Positions 25,962 through 40,013 are shown, numbered from the stretch's first letter. The stretch is 64,000 nucleotides of DNA from Centropus unirufus (GCA_013397695.1 VYZI01000242.1:779822-843821), one strand, 5' to 3'. The notes: generated from the sequence alone by a model not told the origin. A program made the numbers and translations.

Positions 25962-26192
25962 TCCATCTCTTTGCTTTCATTTTCTTTCCAGTGGCCTAAT
26001 ACAATATTTGAGGAAGAAATTCTACCAGTGTTAACTTGCAGAGTCTTGCATGTCGTTCCACTAAAAAATTCAGTTGACGAAAAAATTCATTCTGATGTTG
26101 GAGGTTCAAATTGTGCAAATAATGCTCCTATATGGAAAGCACCTCTTTCCTCTATTCATACTACGTATTCCAAATTCCCCACAGTATTTTAA
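25962..26192 (+). other. Candidate exon with strong splice acceptor (unrecognised)
   Basis: A long pyrimidine-rich tract (CCATCTCTTTGCTTTCATTT, then TCTTTCCAG) ends in an AG at 25990-25991, an excellent match to a vertebrate 3' splice site. From there a frame stays open for 66 codons to a stop at 26190-26192, starting in-frame at TGG with WPNTIFEEEILPVLTCRV. I do not recognise the peptide. There is no obvious donor or poly-A signal close by that would settle it. It could be a terminal coding exon, a lncRNA exon, or chance. Confidence 0.15.
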
Positions 26193-27848
26193 AAGACAAT
26201 ACAAATTCTATATGTATCATATTGAAATACCTGTATTTGCATGGGTGACAGATACTGTCTTTCCCCAGCTGTTGCTCTCAAAAACTAAAACACAGCTTCT
26301 GCGTGCATCTATACAAAAGCCACCAACAATTTACATCTTGCTACAGACACAGGGCAAGCATTAGGTGAACAAACACAGCAGGTTCAACCCATATTTAAGA
26401 GGTAATCTCATTTAAATATTTGTATAGTTTAAATGTAGAGGTGACACCCACTGCAAGTTTTTAGCAGACTGCATAAATACAAATTACCCTCCATGCCATA
26501 GAGGTGTATGATGAATATAGCACAGATAGCAATTAAACTCCAGAGGGGTGTGAAAATAATTTTGCTGAGAACTGTTAGAAAGAGTGTAAGGAATGTTCCT
26601 TTTGCTGTGTCTTCTTGCATCTATTCACACTTGATTTTTGCTCTTCAAATACTTAGTTCTTTTTTATTTATTTTTTTGCTATGATTTTTTTTGGCTATGA
26701 GATTTATGTGCAGTCACAGATAAGATAGGATAATAAGAAGAGATCCTACGTAAATAAATAGGCAGGTAGATAAATAAACCTCAAGTGTTCCAGCCCAGGC
26801 AGAAGACAATGTTACCTTCATGAACCCCAATAATCAATAGCAGCCTTTCCCATCTTTCTTTCCTTCTTTCACAGGATAAATATCAGACAATTTCATGACA
26901 GGACATGTCAAGTTGTTTCATGCAAGAGCTGCTTTGACATGGAGAAGCAATATGGAAGGTGTAATCAGCGATAAATGATTTCTACCTATGGTTTTTGGCA
27001 CAGAAAAATTGAGGAGAGGTAAGGAAATTATGCTGTACCCTTTGCTGGCACAACAGAGATTTACACAATGCAAGTCAGTGCATCTATTCTCCGTAAATCC
27101 CAGAAAGTTTAATTTTATAATTATTTTTCCTGAGACGGTCTTGTCTGATGCAGTCAGCGATAACAAGCAAGCTACTGACAATAAGAAAGGTCAGACTATG
27201 AAAGTTAAAATACAAGGATTTGTTGAGTGGCTGAAGAAGGTCAAACACAATGAACTGAACCATCTGGGGGGCTGGCAGAAGAACAGGCAATTTAGACAAA
27301 AAAGATTTTTTCTTCTTTAATAAAGCTTAAGGCAGGCATTACTTAAAGACTTGTAAGAGCTGATTGATATCCAATGTGTATCTTTTACAGCTTTCTTCTG
27401 CTCTGTTTTAGTTGTACTGGCTGATATTGCACCTGTGGAAATTAGCTCTGGTTGAATTGCTTGGGCCCCAGTATTTGCCAGGAGATAACAAAATGCTGTG
27501 GGGTGCAGGCTGGGCGAAAATTATTCTTGCCTCCCTATGGTGTGTGCAGGCAACAGCTTCTGCATTCGTGAAATGAGAAAACAAAATTGATGCTTTCTCT
27601 TTCATTGCAACGTGCTGATACACTTGCAGGATGAGCATTAGCTCTCACAATGAACTTTCCTGCCCTGAGGAAGGGGTGAAAAGGTGGTATTATCATAAGA
27701 GAAGCCTGCTTTCATACACAATCTCTTATCAAACACGTGGATTGAAAGCTGAAACTCCTGTAGAGCATTCTTGCCCCAAAAGGGAATCCTCCAGAGGAAA
27801 TACAACAGCTTAAAACTTATTCTTAGTTAAAGCTGGTAAACCATTTTC

Positions 27849-28277
27849 CTACATACAGCTTTGTCCATAAAAGCAGTCTTTAAGGTCAATGAATAGCCTG
27901 AGTCTTTTAGGAATTACTGCATTCTCTGGGCTGAAGCTGTCAGTGGAGGCGGGAGCCAGCTCCATGTCCCCCTGCCGTCCCAATGCTTGGCTGGGGAGGG
28001 CATGTGTTTTTTGTACTGCAAATAAATCAGTCCCTGCAAGGGGGTTACAAGTTCCCTTGCTATTTCTTTTCTGAGAGCTGGCTCTGGTTGCTCTTCTGAG
28101 GCTCTTGATAGCGACCTGTCTGTTGCTTGTGCCCATATTCTGCAGTCCTGACATGCTCAACCTTGAAATGTGGGTATTTCTAAGATACTCAAAGAGATTC
28201 CCCTCTTCTTGAATTGATTTCCCACAGAGATGTGTTGCCAAGGACCACAAAGTTTTGTCTGAGGGCCTAGATATCAT
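27849..28277 (-). other. Open reading frame of 142 codons, unrecognised
   Basis: The frame reads on the minus strand from an ATG at 28277 to a stop at 27849-27851. It has a basic central part (IKSLRRATRASSQKRNSKG) and a C-terminal part with IPKRLRLFIDLKDCF. The DNA is somewhat more GC-rich than its surroundings, which lowers stop-codon frequency. No domain or family is recognised and a smaller + frame overlaps it. Confidence 0.1.
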
Positions 28278-31200
28278 GCAGACAAAGTGGGACAGCCAGT
28301 AGCCAGCTGTACTTCAACCAAAACATAGAGGGGAAAAATGCTGTCTAAACAAAAGCTTATTTGCAACACAGCCTCAGGTATCTTAATGGCTGTATTGTCT
28401 GATCTACTCACCTAACATTCCTCACCATACACAAGACCTTGCTGAGGGAGTCGATCATCACATACTTCTGAAGGTGGCTGATATGATCACACGCTCAGTG
28501 AGTGCTGGTTCTTTCTGCCGCACCAGAATGAATTGCTCCAAATATCCAATGCCTGCTTCTTTACTGCAAGCTAATATATAAACAAATGCAGGAGGACTTT
28601 TTGTGTATGCAGTTATTCCTTTTCTGCATCCTTAAGTACCTCAACCCGTTTCTGAGAAGACGGGACCTTGACCTTGAGAGTGTTATATATTATTTATTTA
28701 CACTGAAGACTATTTTTTTTTTAAGAAAGGACATACATCCTCAGTAGTAACAAATCAATATGATGATGGACTGGATTTCTGTGTTGTTCTTGAATTTTGG
28801 ATCTGAGTGATATGTATCCATTTTAGTTTGCATTAAAATGTTGCCTAGGCAAACTACTCCATTGCATTTACCTGACAAGTTGTTGACATTGCCTGATAAT
28901 TGCAGTGCTCCACCAATGACTTCTGGCAGTGCTTTCTCCCCATTCACATTGTAACATGCTCTGGGTGAAGGGCAAAGACTCCACAGAAAGCTGGGTTTTC
29001 TGTAGCGGTGGTCTGCAGTGAACTGGATCACAATTAAACAGCAAAGGATTGTTAGATCGGCGTGGGAATTCATTATCTCCAGGGAAAGGAAGAATGTTCT
29101 CTAAGAGTTAAAGCTGCATGCAGTAGTGTTGCCTATTACGTGTTTTGACTACCTTGTAACCACAACCTAAAGAAAGTGCTGCCTTTTCAAAGAAACTAAG
29201 GCAGTCTTTCTCACGGAGTCCCAATAGCAACACTTGTATTTCTAATAAGTATCCTAAGGGACCTGTAACATCGAATATTTTTCATATACTCACCCCCAGT
29301 TGAAGGGGATTTTCTATTGTAAAATTATTGGGAAGAAAGAATAATAATGTTGCTACTGTGATTGCAGTGTCAGACTGGAGAAGTGTTACAGCCTAAGTGG
29401 ATAGGTTAACTAGTGGGCTGGAGGGGAAGGGAGGAATTAAACAAGACCACGTTGGGACACAGCATCATGAGATCTGCTTGGCCTTTATCTGATTCTCTTT
29501 TTGACACTCTTTTCAACAGTGGAAAAGTACAAGAGAGTCTTTATTATTTGGCTACCTAAAACACAGGTGCCTCCAGCCTTTTGATGCTCTCCAGAATTCA
29601 TTGGAATATGCATGAGGCAGAACAATTAAGCAAGTTGCTTCTCGTGAATGTAAATGGCTTGCTTGAAAATTGAATTTGGTTTGGGGCTTATGCCCATCTG
29701 CCTTCAGAGAAGAGGCACATGAAAGCAAAACAGTATGATTTGTGAAAGCTGCATGGACAGAGGTGGGATATGCATTCCCAGATGCGGGGGATACGTGAGC
29801 TCTGTTGCAAATTTGAAATCAGGAGACTATAAGTGAGCATCAGGTTCTGTCAGGTAGCTTCTTTCCTTTAATATAAAAGGTAGGCTCTAAAGAAAGCAAA
29901 AAAGATCACCGAGAACATTATCAAACGTTGTACTATCTAGACTTTTAACTTTACTACACCCAGCTTTGAGCTACTGGAGGGAGAGAACACCACAGACACT
30001 GGAAGGGAAAAGGAGAAAAAAACCTCTCTTCTCATGTCCAGATCTGTTCCCCTTCTTCCAGATGTCTCTTTTGTAATCTCACGTTTCTTTCTTTGATGCT
30101 CAGGGTACTGTGTCACTCAAGCATGCCTCTGCAAACAGCTTTTGCCCTGCAGACTTGAGGGTAACGCCTCTGCAGCACTCCAAGCATCCTTAACCCCCGC
30201 AAAGCTAAGCAAACTGGAGCCACCAGCCAACTTTGGCCCAGCTGTACATTTATTTTGGCTGCAAGGGTCAACAGCACAAAATTTAATTTGGCTGTGCTGT
30301 AAAGGAAAGTAGATGATGGTGCCAATCTCTATTTAATCTCATAACTCATGTTTGTTACCTGTTCTGCCAGGGAAGTTGCCAGTAAAACATATAGAAGATT
30401 TTATGATGTAGCTACTTCATATGATAAAGTGTCAGCTCTATCTTGGTTACAATTCTTCACAGCTGTTCTTGTGCTTTACAGAAATTGATATTTTTTAGTG
30501 TAACTAGTTTTCAAAGATGATCAATTCACACTTGATTGTGTGTTTGATTTCATTGGCAATGAGTTCATTTCCAAAAAGAAGGTTGGCCCCTCTTGTCTGG
30601 ATACCACAAAGTGTAGGTCCCTCTTTGACTTCATGTACAAGCTGTTGAGAGTGAAAAGAAATAAAAGCTGTAGTTTACAAGAGGTGAACATGCTAGTTGG
30701 AAGGAAATAAAACAGAATGTAACGTCTGTTGCAAAAAGAGTTGTCTGAAGGGTACAGAGAATGTCACACACTACTCAGAAGTGAGTTGTTTGGTTATGTC
30801 TGGTAAAGAAAACTGAGAGGAAGAAAATGCCAGCACGCTGCTTAATGAATCAAAATTAACCACATGAGCACCAAATAAATGAAACAACCTTCCAGAACAA
30901 CAAGACTAAAAGGTTTCTGATGAGCCTCTGTTGTGGGGACTGTATGAACTGGGAAGAATCAGTCAACATGGTCCACTGGGAGGCTGCTATTGCATAAAAG
31001 CCTGCACCAAGCAAGTTTACAAATAGACAACTGTTCCCTAGATTATTGTATTTTGAAACAAATTTACCATTTCTGACAGGATTCTCACTATTCATTATTA
31101 CTAGAAAAAGAAAGAAAATTAAAATCACAAATGTAAAAATGTGTTTCCGGTGTTTTCAAAAGTAAGGCATTGAACAATTTGTTTCATAATTGGTGATTTC

Positions 31201-33065
31201 AGAAAGGAGATTTAAAAGCTACCCAGAAAAGCAGCAAAATATTTTTTCTCACATCCTAATGCAGTATTTTTTATCTTTTTAACATGGGGCAAGGCACTGA
31301 AATTAAGCATTAAAATAAAGAATCCATTTATTTACATAGTTTTAGCTGAAGTTGCGTTCTGAGTAGATTATATCCTACAAGAACTTGGCGATCAGCAACT
31401 TGCAAAATCTGTTGCAAATATTAATGGGTGTGGTATTTACAATGAATTAACTGACATTATAAGGAGATGTCAGCAGCAAGCTATATTATTTGTCCTGAGG
31501 AAATGTATGCCCATATTTTCTGATAGGTGTGTATTGTTACTGTTCACAGCAAGGGAGATAGCCCTTATGTAAACAAAATCCATTTACTCATTAACAGTAC
31601 AAATAAGATGCTGTCTAAACTGCAGCAAGGCAGAAAAACCTATCTGAGGTCACAGCTCCTGGGCTGGCCACTGGGAAGAGCAGCTGAAGAGGTCTTCACC
31701 CTCTCCCTGCAGAAGAACTGGAGTCCATGGAATCTGCTATTTATCCAACTCTCCCTGCAGAAAGGGCGACCTGCTAATTTACCAGCACTTGAGTGCAGCA
31801 GGCTGGGAGCTTGTTTTGTTTATCTTGGAATGCAGAGGCCCTAAAAGTGCCCAAAATTTTATATGCCTTAGCCAGATTGCAGTGTAATTCCTCTGAGAAA
31901 AAAACTAGGCTCTCCAGTTTTGCTGTAGGCCTGGATTAACTGTGCTGTCTCGCCAATGATAGTTGGGAAGGAGGAAAGCATGTCTTGATCATATCTAAGA
32001 AAAGGTAACATTAACAACCTGTCTCATCATGTGGTTCTTATTAAAAAATGCCAGTTTGTTCTGATTTTTAGACATTCAGGGTGTTTTTCAGTGGGCTGCT
32101 ATACCTCAAGAGGATTCCACAGGTGTATATTCCTAATTCTACTCCTAAGAGTGTAATCTCTGTCAACAGGAGAAGCTGAAAGATGAAAGTCTGGAAAATG
32201 ACAAATCAGTGCTCTATTAAGCTGAAGAAGATATATAGGGAGTTGTTTTCCCATGATTCCATTACTTATTCAGTAATCAAAAACTGGGATTCAGTTTTCA
32301 CTCAAAATGTAAAGATTTCCGATGTTTCCAAAACACAGGATTTTGAAAGGAACACTTAAAAACTTCACATAATGTAAAGGAGGAAGAATTGTAAGCATAT
32401 TTATTGCAGTTCAGCATTGCTGCCAGCTTTAAACTCTACTTTTCTGGTTTTGTTCCTCCTCCCAGAAATCATCAGTCCATTGCCAAAAAAAAAAGGTTTG
32501 GAGTGAGTCCAGTTATTATATGCTTTCTTCAAAATCTATGTGTGTTATCTATGTAAACCAAGAATATCTGATGGAGCTTAGCTATCTTACCAAATCTGTG
32601 AAATTTGCAAGGCTATTGGACAAAGTCACAAAGACTGTGGTGGTATGGCAACCTTGTATCACTTTTCCTTCTGATGGGATAGGAATCAATACACTTAATT
32701 AAACTTGACAATATCTAAGTAACCTTGTGTGTCATGAATTATAAAGAAGTCCATCCAATGGTCTAAGACTCAAGTGGTGCCACTTTTCTATAGTCAGAGG
32801 TCTTTAAAATATGTGGTCTGTGCCTGTTTTTGTTGTTGTTTGTGGGATTGCAAGTCAAGAGGACATAAGACTTGAGTTATTTTTTTCCCTAGCAACAGTG
32901 GATATGGATTAAGGACCTCCTCCACTTATGCATAAAGATATGGGCCAGGAGAGCCTTGAGCTCTTTGGAATGTGCAGTCCAAGCAGAGCTAGTCAAGAGT
33001 TTAAGTGAAAGAGAAAATGAACAAACCTGTAGATATTATACCTCAAAGAATTCAAATTACTGATA

Positions 33066-33155
33066 ACTAACCATCTTTCCTTTTCCCAGGAGATGTTCCA
33101 TGTGTCTGTGCATTCTCCAGATGAGGCATACGCTGTATTCATTACCAAGAGCTGA
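33066..33155 (+). other. Candidate short terminal exon with branch point and acceptor
   Basis: CTAAC, a good branch-point match within TGATAACTAACC, is followed by ATCTTTCCTTTTCCCAG with the AG at 33088-33089, so all acceptor elements are present with normal spacing. One frame after the AG reads EMFHVSVHSPDEAYAVFITKS and then a TGA (33153-33155). The peptide is unrecognised and 21 codons is too short to carry weight. No AATAAA was seen close downstream. Confidence 0.12.
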
Positions 33156-36100
33156 ATTACAAAGACTTTCATGAAAAAAAAATTGAGCTTGACATGGTTC
33201 TACTAGTTGAATACTCTTCCTAAATACCTCTCACTCCCTATTATTGAATGAAGAAATGGAAAAAAAACAGTCAGGGGTCAAGTCAAGAGAATATCCTTTG
33301 CTAGCGGAGGTAAATGCAGACCTTGAAGGCTGATATGAGAAAACAACAAATTGTCCTCAAGCAGAACAGAGCTGTGCAGAAAAAGCTGCCATGCATACCT
33401 CGGTGAGGTTATTAGCCAACTATAGCCTTCAACAAGTAGGGATGGAAGCCTCAGATCTAGCCATCCCCTAGTTATCCAAGTCTTATTTTCTTGACAAATC
33501 AAAAGTACTACTGTGAAAGTGGTGGTGTCAGAGAAGTATGAGCTGACAGCTTCAGTGCCATCCTCTTTGGTCATGAGGTGAGTGTCTGTACAGCTTTCAG
33601 CATGTTAGCAGGGTTGTGTCAGTGTCCAGAACTTCATCTCAATCTCATTGACTTCTTACTATGGCTCACAGTCCTGGACTGAGACCTATCCCTGTTGTCA
33701 TATAGGAGAAAATAAAGGATAATATGCAAGATCCTTACAATGCTTCCAGAGCCTGGCTGCAAGAGAAAACTGTATCTGCAGGAGCTGACACATATGGACA
33801 ATGTGCTACCTGAATCCTTTTTGACAGTTCCGGTAAGAGATGTTAGGTATTCTAGTGCTGACAGGGGACTAAGCCACTAAAAACTGAGTGGTAGGCTGCT
33901 ACATTCCTTTTAACTTCATTTATGCAACGATCCTGTGATCTCTCTTGACCTCAAGCAGTTTTAACCACAAAGGGCAAGCTGTTTTCTGAAGAACTCTTCA
34001 GTAGCAAGTTGTTTGGGTGATATTTGCTGGGTTTAGAAGTCTGCAGAGTAAATGGCCACCAGCCGATGAACCACTGGTGCTCAATGGGGTGATGTGATAT
34101 TCATAGGATCATGGGGTGTTAGGTGCAGAAGTGAAATGCCATCATGGATCTTTCACAGCATGTAGGTAGCCGGAGAAGGATTGAGCCACACTTTTTTTTT
34201 TTTTGCTGTATTTGTCAGCCCTGAGAGTATCTAAGGTCAAAACTGGGTCAAAATGAAAGAAAAAATGGCAAGGTGAGAAAAGAATGCCAAATTGCACTTG
34301 ATTATTGATTGACTAAGCTGCTAAAGAAAAGGTTTCTACTCATTCCACTTGAGGCTGCAGAAGGCTTGTCTTCACTCAGGTATGTGCCTTATTTTTGAAG
34401 CAGGGCTTTGACGTGCATCTGTGATATGGATCGTGGAAGAGAAATCCTTAGATCTAGCCCTTTGTGCCTCAAAACAGCTAAGAGTATATATGGACCAATG
34501 CTCCATTACTATAGGTGTTTGTATAGTTACCTGAAGAGAGATTTTAATTCCACAGCACTGAATAAGCAGTGGTTGCTTTATTCAAAATATTTCAGCTTAA
34601 TAGTCTGGATTTCTTCTCTCTGAATACAGAGCACACGCTGTATTTGTAGTGGGCAGCAGTGAGCAATCGCACCCATCTCTGTAGTAGCTGGGGTGGATCT
34701 GACATTCTGAATGGCATCAGTTCTGACCATCCATCATCAGCTGTTTGCAAACTTCTGGCCTCAGGAGTCTCTCTGACAACCATGCTTGGTTAAGTGCGTG
34801 GTGAATAGGAATACTGCTCTGCCCCTTTCCTGCTGCATCTTCTCACTACTCTCCAAGTATTTCTGGGTGCAACCTTCTTTTCTTCAATACATCAGCCATG
34901 TTCATGGCAGTTTGATTTTTGCTCCTTTTTTGTATCAAGGAAAGGTACAAATAGGAAGAACTGGATAACGGACTGAATACACTCGCTGAATTCAGTGTTA
35001 TCAGACTGGACACAGGAAACAAAAGTGTCAGGAGTATAGTGGAAAGGGAATCAGACACTACAGTAATTCTTGCTCCGCAAAGCAACTGTGGAAATCTTAA
35101 TATGCAAATTAAAATAATCAGTGACCCCACACCAATTTATTTGACTAAAAGGGAGTTTTAGAAGGTAGAGTGGAATTTTTTGTGCACGTTCAGACCTAGA
35201 TGTATTTAAATTAGACCTAGGGATCACACATTTGTCTCAAATGCCCTATATTGTTTGCTTGGGTTTTATTTTTCTTCTGCCTTGCAAAGCATGTTTAAAA
35301 TAGCTACAGTGAATTTTAATGGGTTAATTCAACTCTTTTTATGTACAGATGAGATTGAACCAAACTTCGGAGTAAAAAATCAGTTAGCTTTGCAGAACTC
35401 TGGGTTTGCTTTGCAGCTGAGAGTCAACTTGGTTTTAAATACAAACCATGACAAATGTTAAAACTTTGCATGAGCTATTTCTCCTCCTTTCCCCACCTAA
35501 ACCAAACTAAAATATCACTGACTTCATTATAGAGCTTCACCGTTCTTGGTTTTTCAGCATAGTGGTTTATGGCCTGTTATTAAAAGACTGTAATCAAAGA
35601 GCTCTCTGAATGTAACCTGAGATAATTCCCTTCATATGCATCTCTCCTGTTTGAAATACAAAAAGGTAATTAATGCTTCTTCTGAATTCTTTGTCTTTCA
35701 TTTTCCCTTCCTCCTCCCTCATCTTACCACGCTGAATTTTGACTTGATATGAATTACAGCTGAATGTCTGATCTAAATAGTTAGTAATTTAGTTTCTGGC
35801 CTAGTGACCTTATTTTATAGCACATTGTATAATGGAACCTTGTGGAACAGGCTGACATCGGTAAATGTGAGGGGCCAGGTTTGCATGCCTTTTAATCATC
35901 TTAAATATCCGTTCAGTATCTCTTGATGCTATTAACGTGTTTGTCCTTCATGTAATATGCAGACTGACTGGGATATATAAAAAAAGAATTAATAGAGTAA
36001 GGCTAAAACCAGTATATAACTCTGGATGTCTCATAAACAAACAATAAAGAAAAGGAAAATGGCAAAATGAAGGAACCTCACCCTGCTGCTTGGATTTGCA

Positions 36101-36917
36101 GGTGAAATGAAAATCCAATAAATTAATTCCTCAATTTATATGTTTATATGTTTGCACATATACATTTACTTATGTATGACATATATACTGGCAATTACAA
36201 GCCTGTATGATTCCAGGAAAACCTTACAAGAACTTTGTGCATTGAAATATGGATATTATAGCACTAAGCTGCATATAAAATAGTTCAGTCAATGAGACTT
36301 TTATTAAACCACTCTCAGCTTTCTGGCGTGAGGATGGATCCAGGAGCTTAAGCCATCAGGATGTAATAGTACCTGTAATACCAGGGGCAAAAGGATTTCT
36401 ACTACACATTTCATGGTCAGTTGAAGCAGCTCTACACTAACATATTTTGTTAGCTGTACAGCCTAGCTAAGAATGGGCAATAAATGTTAGAGCTGCTGCA
36501 ACTTGCTCTCTCATAATCATATGTCTCCATAACGTAAAAGGGAGGAGATGTCTGCAAGCATTAGGTGATGACAGTATAGACTCACAATTCATAGAGAAAG
36601 TTGTAACTACAAAAGTGGTTCCATATCAGCTGCTACCCCAGATCTGTTGTCTTTTATTTCTTTAGGGTTCTTTCTATGTCTCCAACTTTGGCCTTCACAT
36701 GTTTTTGTCCTATCTCTACCTATGTTATATGGCCTTCATCATCCTTGTACCTGAGTGCCTTGCAGTTTGCAGTATGCTTACCTTCATAGCCACTTTGTGA
36801 TGTGAAGAGATGCCTCAATTCCAAACTCCCCAGGGATAAGAGCTTATTGCCGCCATTCATTGACACAGTTCGCTTCTCTGTTATTTATTTACAACTGCCT
36901 TTAGAAGCTTTATTCAG

Positions 36918-36990
36918 TCATAGAATCATTTAGGTTGGAATGAGAATCGTCAAATGGTTTGGGTTGCAAGGAACCTTATGCGATCTGCTA
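36918..36990 (-). mobile_element. 5'-truncated CR1 LINE 3' end, antisense
   Basis: Read on the + strand, the segment opens TCATAGAATCATTTAGGTTGG and continues with AAATGGTTTGGGTTGCAAGG and then AACCTTATGCGATCT. This is the reverse complement of the avian CR1 3' terminus, whose tail carries ATTCTATGATTC-type octamer repeats preceded by 'AAGGTCCCTTCCAACCCAAACCATT'. Only about 75 bp survive, as expected from the strong 5' truncation typical of CR1. Two CR1-end-like motifs lie next to each other here, so it may be a mosaic or a nested pair. This is the strongest single indicator in the window that the genome is avian. Confidence 0.8.
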
Positions 36991-39969
36991 TCTTCTTGGT
37001 TGTTGCTTTTAATCATGTATTCCTATTGTTAACTCTCTTACTCCTTTTCCCACTTTCAGGGTTTATTACCCTGTTGAAACTTGGCTTCAGTCATACTATT
37101 TTTTGGAGCGTGTACTGAGAGCGAGATAGCCTGTTAAAGAGCTTCAGCAACACCTGTGTCTGTGTACTGGATGGGATAAACTGAGATGTTCTTCTAAACT
37201 CAGGCACAAGAGGCATGAATGTTAAATCCAGGAACTTAGGGGGTTTCTAAAAGCATAGTTGTGTCAATTTAATTAAAGTGTGATTATCCTTCTTCCTTTT
37301 CTTCTTCCCTTCACTTCTTATACAGGGCTTAATTAAGACAATGCAAAATTTTTGGTGGGCACTGTCTTGGCTTAAACGAGGCATCCATTGATTTAGTTAG
37401 GAGCAACAGTTGCTCTCAACAGACTAAATTATCCACCAGTTTTTAAGATAATCTTGATCATAGAGTTCAATGATATCATTCTATTTTCAAGTCTTTGCAA
37501 GAAATGCCCTTATTTCATAATCTCATTTTTAAAATCTTGCTATTTCTTTCCATATCTGTTTCTTGCTTCAAATGGCAAATATATTTTATTGTCCTCATTG
37601 CAAAGGAAATCACCCACTCTGTTTATTTTGGCTCATTTTCTGTAGGATCGATCATGCTGGCAGGATGACATGTGATGGCAGTGAAAGTGCAAGACATTTT
37701 TTCCAATCCACTTCTTTGCTGTTTTGGATCTAGTTCCAAGCTTCTTAACACCACAAAGAAAATATTATTAATATATTGTGATTCTTGGCAATTTATGAGC
37801 ATGCTGGTGGTGCTGAAAAAGTGACTTTCCACATGGCATGTGGAGTTTCAGGGCCAGGTTCCCATTGCTCTGTGTACATGTCAGATAAGTGTAAATATGA
37901 TTAAGTCAAAGAGTGACATGGTTTTCCATAGTTTCTCAGGATTGGGTGCTGTATGACTGTGATGAGAAACCAGCTCACAATGTCTGCATCGTCTAACAAA
38001 TGTTTCCAGTAGCACTGACGTAAGAGAACAGGCAGAGAAGTGGCAGCGCTGGGCTCCCTGGCAGGTCACTGGCACTGCTGTGTTTGTGAAGGCTTTTCTT
38101 TCTTATCAGTTCCTGCTAGAGCTTTAATTTGTTTAGCATATAGCAAGTCTCATTATCCTTAATAGAAGTTGTTGTTGGGAAGTGGGTATTTTTTAAAATC
38201 TGCCTGTACATGCTTAATGAACATGCTCAAGGGAAATCAAACATTTGGGATTTCTATTGAAATTCCTCATTGAACTCTGAAGTCTCTTTTAAACAGGAAG
38301 AACAGTTACTTCATGCAGAAGATATGTTTTCCATGTGCCTTACTCTTTCTCCCCTGAATCCCTTTCTCAGTTGCAATGTGACCATATTTTCACGGTGTTT
38401 TTAATATATTTCTACTGTATTTTATTGCCTGTGTGATTAAGAAAATGATGTGGTTTTTTGTAGGCCGGATCTGTAAATGGTGTACCGCTGGTGAAACTCA
38501 TTCCAGTTACTGCCATTTGGGAATCCAGCATAGGTGCTGGAAGTACTTGTTTAACACCACAGGAAAGTACCTTAGTTCTGATTCATGTTCCAACAACCAA
38601 CATGCACGGTCTTTTTCCGCTTGGCATAGACAGGAGGTAGCTTTCTGGCCAGGACAAAAGGCTTCTCAAATTATAGACCACCTGCACTGTGCCACTTTCC
38701 ATAGAGCCCATATTTTAACTCATTAGGACTCATCATGATTCTGCATTAATTACTTGAGGATACCTTTCTCATTGTGTATTGTCCTTCGTGGGCTTTACAG
38801 CATGATGCCTAGGCAAGCAGTTGAAGCAATAGAAAGTTTCTTCTCCCTCTTGTGACTACTACTGTCCTCAGGAGACAGACTCAATCATCCGTCTTTAGTG
38901 AATATTTTCATCATTTGTAGCCACTGATTTTGTGAACGTATCAAAGCAATCAAAGCGATCTTGAATGCTATTGTACAGCTGCAGAAATGAATCTTCTCTA
39001 TCCAATCCTCAGCCAGATTTGACTCTTGCCTGGCTAGTCTCTGCACTGTGATTACTGCAATTACCTCGTTTTGTCATAGCCAAAATGATCAGAAGCATTC
39101 AGCTATGAAAAAACCTGTCTCCTTGGCTTCATATCACTGTCCCTGCATACCTGATGGCAGCACCTTTCTTCAGGGCTTACCTGTTGTAATGGTGATCTCA
39201 GTGGAAGGCATGAGTCATTTCCAGCGTTTGTGAGCCACGAAGCCAATCTGCAGATTTAGATAACATCATTGTGGAAGAATTACTGCATGTAATAGAAAAC
39301 TCCATAATTCTATTAATTTTAAATCTACCTATAGGCTAGTGAAACAGGAGACAGTTGTCAGTGTGCTCTAGAAGTGCCTTTGAGATTTGGTGGAAAAAGT
39401 ATCCCATTAACCTTTGATCTCTGCAAAGCCCTAGATCCATTTGAAGTTGTTTGCCACCTTTTGGAGGAGTCTTACACAATTAAGAATCATTCAGGGATGT
39501 TTAAGTTAGATTCCTTCCAATTTAACTTTCAGCTGAGCAACTCCTTCCTGCTGTTTTATGTGATCTCGAAGTAATTTATAGTCTTTGATTTAAATGGAGC
39601 TGGATTTTAACTTCAGACTCTTGCAACAATTTCTGATGAAAAACTGGAACCAAGGACCTATAACCACTGAATTTGGCCTACCATTTTTGCCATTCAAATA
39701 GCTTTTGATTTGCAAAGTCCAGTACATGGACTCTCTGTTTGTTTTTTCATTCAAACTGGCCTTGAAAGATGACAAAACCAGACTGAAATAACAAAGCTAC
39801 TTCTCTTGTTTTACTTGTAGAGCTGAGAACTGGCTAAGCAAATGTCAGCCAGATTTAATTCTGAAAGAAAAATAGCCTTCTATCCTATGTGCTGAACTTC
39901 ACTTTAAATTATAATGAATCCCTGAAACTGCTGATAGCTGGACTCTAAATTGTAAAAAACTCTAAGTGG

Positions 39970-40013
39970 TAAAAAAAACAAACAAAAAGGAAAAAGAGGA
40001 GGAAGGGGGAGGT
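39970..40013 (+). repeat. A-rich then G/A-rich low-complexity tract
   Basis: AAAAAAAACAAACAAAAAGG runs into AAAAAGAGGAGGAAGGGGGA and GG. The left half resembles a degenerate poly-A tail and the right half is a GGA-rich purine tract. No retroelement was recognised upstream. Confidence 0.75.

Larger units (their letters stand above)
25031..36917. other. Unique non-coding DNA
   Basis: It is mostly featureless AT-rich sequence between the MIR-like cluster and the antisense CR1 end. It contains the two splice-acceptor-like candidates at 25.99 and 33.09 kb, the 142-codon frame at 27.85 kb and short T or A runs. A weak CR1-like opening (ATTCATAGGATCATGGGG) occurs at 34100-34117 but cannot be extended. 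Confidence 0.7.

Noticed and set aside
34100..34135. CR1-like opening ATTCATAGGATCATGGGG
   Set aside because: Only the first 18 or so bases resemble the antisense CR1 end and the match could not be extended.
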